From the NCBI GenBank assembly GCA_904501625.1, contig CAJGBR010000044.1, positions 1 through 13,248 of the forward strand: a stretch of 13,248 nucleotides of DNA, given 5' to 3'. Source of the stretch: an uncultured Rikenellaceae bacterium (GTDB taxonomy: Bacteria > Bacteroidota > Bacteroidia > Bacteroidales > Rikenellaceae). The notes beneath the pieces were generated by a model. That model made no database searches. It saw only the letters and a program-made list of their open reading frames with translations, and was not told where the DNA came from. Shown piece after piece: positions 11,975-13,248 of this stretch; the stretch's first letter is position 1, and each line of letters begins with the position of its first letter. Position numbers and translations under genes: made by a program.

Positions 11975-13248
11975 TTACTCGATTTGACTTTCCACGCGCC
12001 GAATTTTATCGATTCCTTTTACACGACTCACCATTTCAATTAAGTTCTTTAAGTCATCAGTACTCTTCACATACAAACAGATTGTCCCCTCAAAAATTCC
12101 ATCGTGACTCTGAATGTGCATCTCTCGAATATTTACATTCAACTGATTAGTAATCACTTGCATCATCTCTGACAAGATACCCATTCGGTCAATACCCCTA
12201 ATCTCTAGAATCGACAAGTAGGACAAAACCTTATGACTCGACCACTTTATCGGCACCAAATATTCCCCGTGTTCTGCAGCTAACCTAATAGACATTCGAC
12301 AACTCTTTTTATGCACCGTCACACTATTAGCCCCCGGCTCCTTAAATCCAAGCACCTCATCACCCGGAATCGGATTACAACACTGTGCAATAACAAAATT
12401 TGGCCAATTTTCATTCACTGCCGAATTGCTCACAACCAATTTATCCTTACCTTCTGAAGTAAACCACTTGAATGGATTACTCAATTGCAATGACCAAAAT
12501 TTTGTAATTTTATTAGCCGAATTCTGTTTCAATATATCATCTAAACCATCAAGTGATATAGAACCAGCTGCTAACTTGCGGTAAAATTCGTCTTTAATTT
12601 TACAATCGTATGCCGGTAAAATTTTTCGAAAAACTCGCGCTGAGGGTTGGATTCCAAGTTCTTTCATCTTTGCCTCGAAAATTTCAACACCACGCTCAGG
12701 ATCATTCGTAACAGCCTTTTTCAGATAATATTTAATTGCACTCTTTGACTTTGCAGTCACAACCTTCTCAAGCCATTCACTTTTCGGATGAATATTTTCT
12801 GACGTCAGAATCTCAACCTGATCCCCATTCTTCAATTCGGTAAATATCGAAACAATTTTATGATTAACTTTTGCACCTACCGCACTATTACCAATCTTTG
12901 AGTGAATCTCATATGCAAGGTCTAAAGCAGTAGCTCCTTTTGGTAAACTTTTTGAATCCCCCTTAGGTGTAAATACTACTACTTCAGATGAATACAGGTT
13001 TAACTTAAAGTTATCCAAGAACTCAACTGCATCTTCCGTCGGATTATTTAAAGCCTCACTAATCCGCTTTAGCCATTTGTCTAGTTCACCTGTTGAGTCA
13101 TTATTTCCATATTTATATTTCCAATGTGCAGCAAATCCCCGTTCTGCAATTTCATCCATTCGTTCTGAACGAATTTGCACCTCACACCAAACTCCACCTG
13201 GTCCCATCAATGTACAGTGCAAAGCCTCATAACCATTTGATTTAGGGA
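11975..13248 (-). CDS. RelA/SpoT-family (p)ppGpp enzyme, C-terminal part (5' end outside window)
   Basis: Makes and/or breaks down (p)ppGpp in the stringent response. The frame runs to the window edge, where PKSNGYEAL HCTLMGPGG is the last conserved block of the synthetase domain, followed by CEVQIRSERMDEIAERG and AAHWKYK. Counting from the TTG codon at 13222, the TGS domain is at about 79-140 (VVVFTPKGDSKSLPKGATALD, HSKIGNSAVGAKVN, NGDQVEIL). The helical region follows, then the zinc-finger CC motif at 281-282 (QCCNPIPGDEVLGF) and a C-terminal ACT domain at about 338-412. The hydrolase and most of the synthetase domains are missing, so RelA-only versus bifunctional Rel/SpoT cannot be decided. 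No frameshift is seen. Confidence 0.95.
   Translation of the reverse strand, partial: PKSNGYEALHCTLMGPGGVWCEVQIRSERMDEIAERGFAAHWKYKYGNNDSTGELDKWLKRISEALNNPTEDAVEFLDNFKLNLYSSEVVVFTPKGDSKSLPKGATALDLAYEIHSKIGNSAVGAKVNHKIVSIFTELKNGDQVEILTSENIHPKSEWLEKVVTAKSKSAIKYYLKKAVTNDPERGVEIFEAKMKELGIQPSARVFRKILPAYDCKIKDEFYRKLAAGSISLDGLDDILKQNSANKITKFWSLQLSNPFKWFTSEGKDKLVVSNSAVNENWPNFVIAQCCNPIPGDEVLGFKEPGANSVTVHKKSCRMSIRLAAEHGEYLVPIKWSSHKVLSYLSILEIRGIDRMGILSEMMQVITNQLNVNIREMHIQSHDGIFEGTICLYVKSTDDLKNLIEMVSRVKGIDKIRRVESQIE

Overview
The window reads as ordinary chromosome from an AT-rich, probably anaerobic member of the Bacteroidota, most likely Bacteroidales. Three things point there. At least five genes have the Bacteroidota sigma-factor promoter (TTTG or GTTG, a 20-bp spacer, then TAnnTTTG) and almost none have a Shine-Dalgarno sequence. 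The tmRNA tag ends in SYALAA and has the 9-residue form of that phylum. The genes themselves (short GyrB, L25/Ctc next to Pth, a stand-alone FtsE, a ZnuA-like lipoprotein with a Bacteroidota-style lipobox) fit as well. MqnE implies the futalosine route to menaquinone, which argues against Bacteroides itself; this last point is from memory of pathway distribution.

Layout. Positions 1-1729 (+): the 3' part of an RluA/RluD-type pseudouridine synthase, overlapping mqnE by 20 nt. Positions 1787-2326 (+): a two-TM, PH-domain-like protein of unknown role. It ends in a two-way terminator shared with the convergent rplY-pth operon (3472-2333, -). A 411-bp divergent intergenic region (3473-3883) carries a consensus promoter facing each way. 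Positions 3884-4453 (+): a small ferredoxin with unusual cysteine spacing, followed by a NifX/NifB-type cofactor-binding protein. Positions 5212-4532 (-): inorganic pyrophosphatase. Positions 5734-5331 (-): tmRNA (ssrA) with its own promoter and terminator. Positions 5880-6626 (+): ftsE. Positions 6687-8639 (+): gyrB with its own promoter, then a strong terminator. Positions 8703-10282 (+): a zinc/manganese-type ABC pair (binding lipoprotein plus ATPase) with no permease. Positions 10720-10340 (-): an XRE regulator with a perfect promoter just upstream of its ATG. A 380-bp AT-rich intergenic region follows. Positions 13248-11101 (-): the 3' part of a RelA/SpoT enzyme, a one-TM protein of unknown role and a HIT-family hydrolase, 11 nt apart, ending at an 18-bp hairpin terminator.

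How it fits together. Most of the window is housekeeping: translation and its quality control (L25, Pth, tmRNA, pseudouridylation), DNA topology, cell division, pyrophosphate removal, stringent response and respiratory quinone synthesis. The parts that look more accessory are the ferredoxin/NifX-like pair, the permease-less metal ABC pair with the neighbouring XRE regulator, and the unknown membrane protein in the RelA/SpoT operon. I see no mobile element, CRISPR array, tRNA, rRNA or clear defence system, and I do not claim a novel system. The best leads are the odd Fe-S pair and the RelA/SpoT-linked membrane protein.
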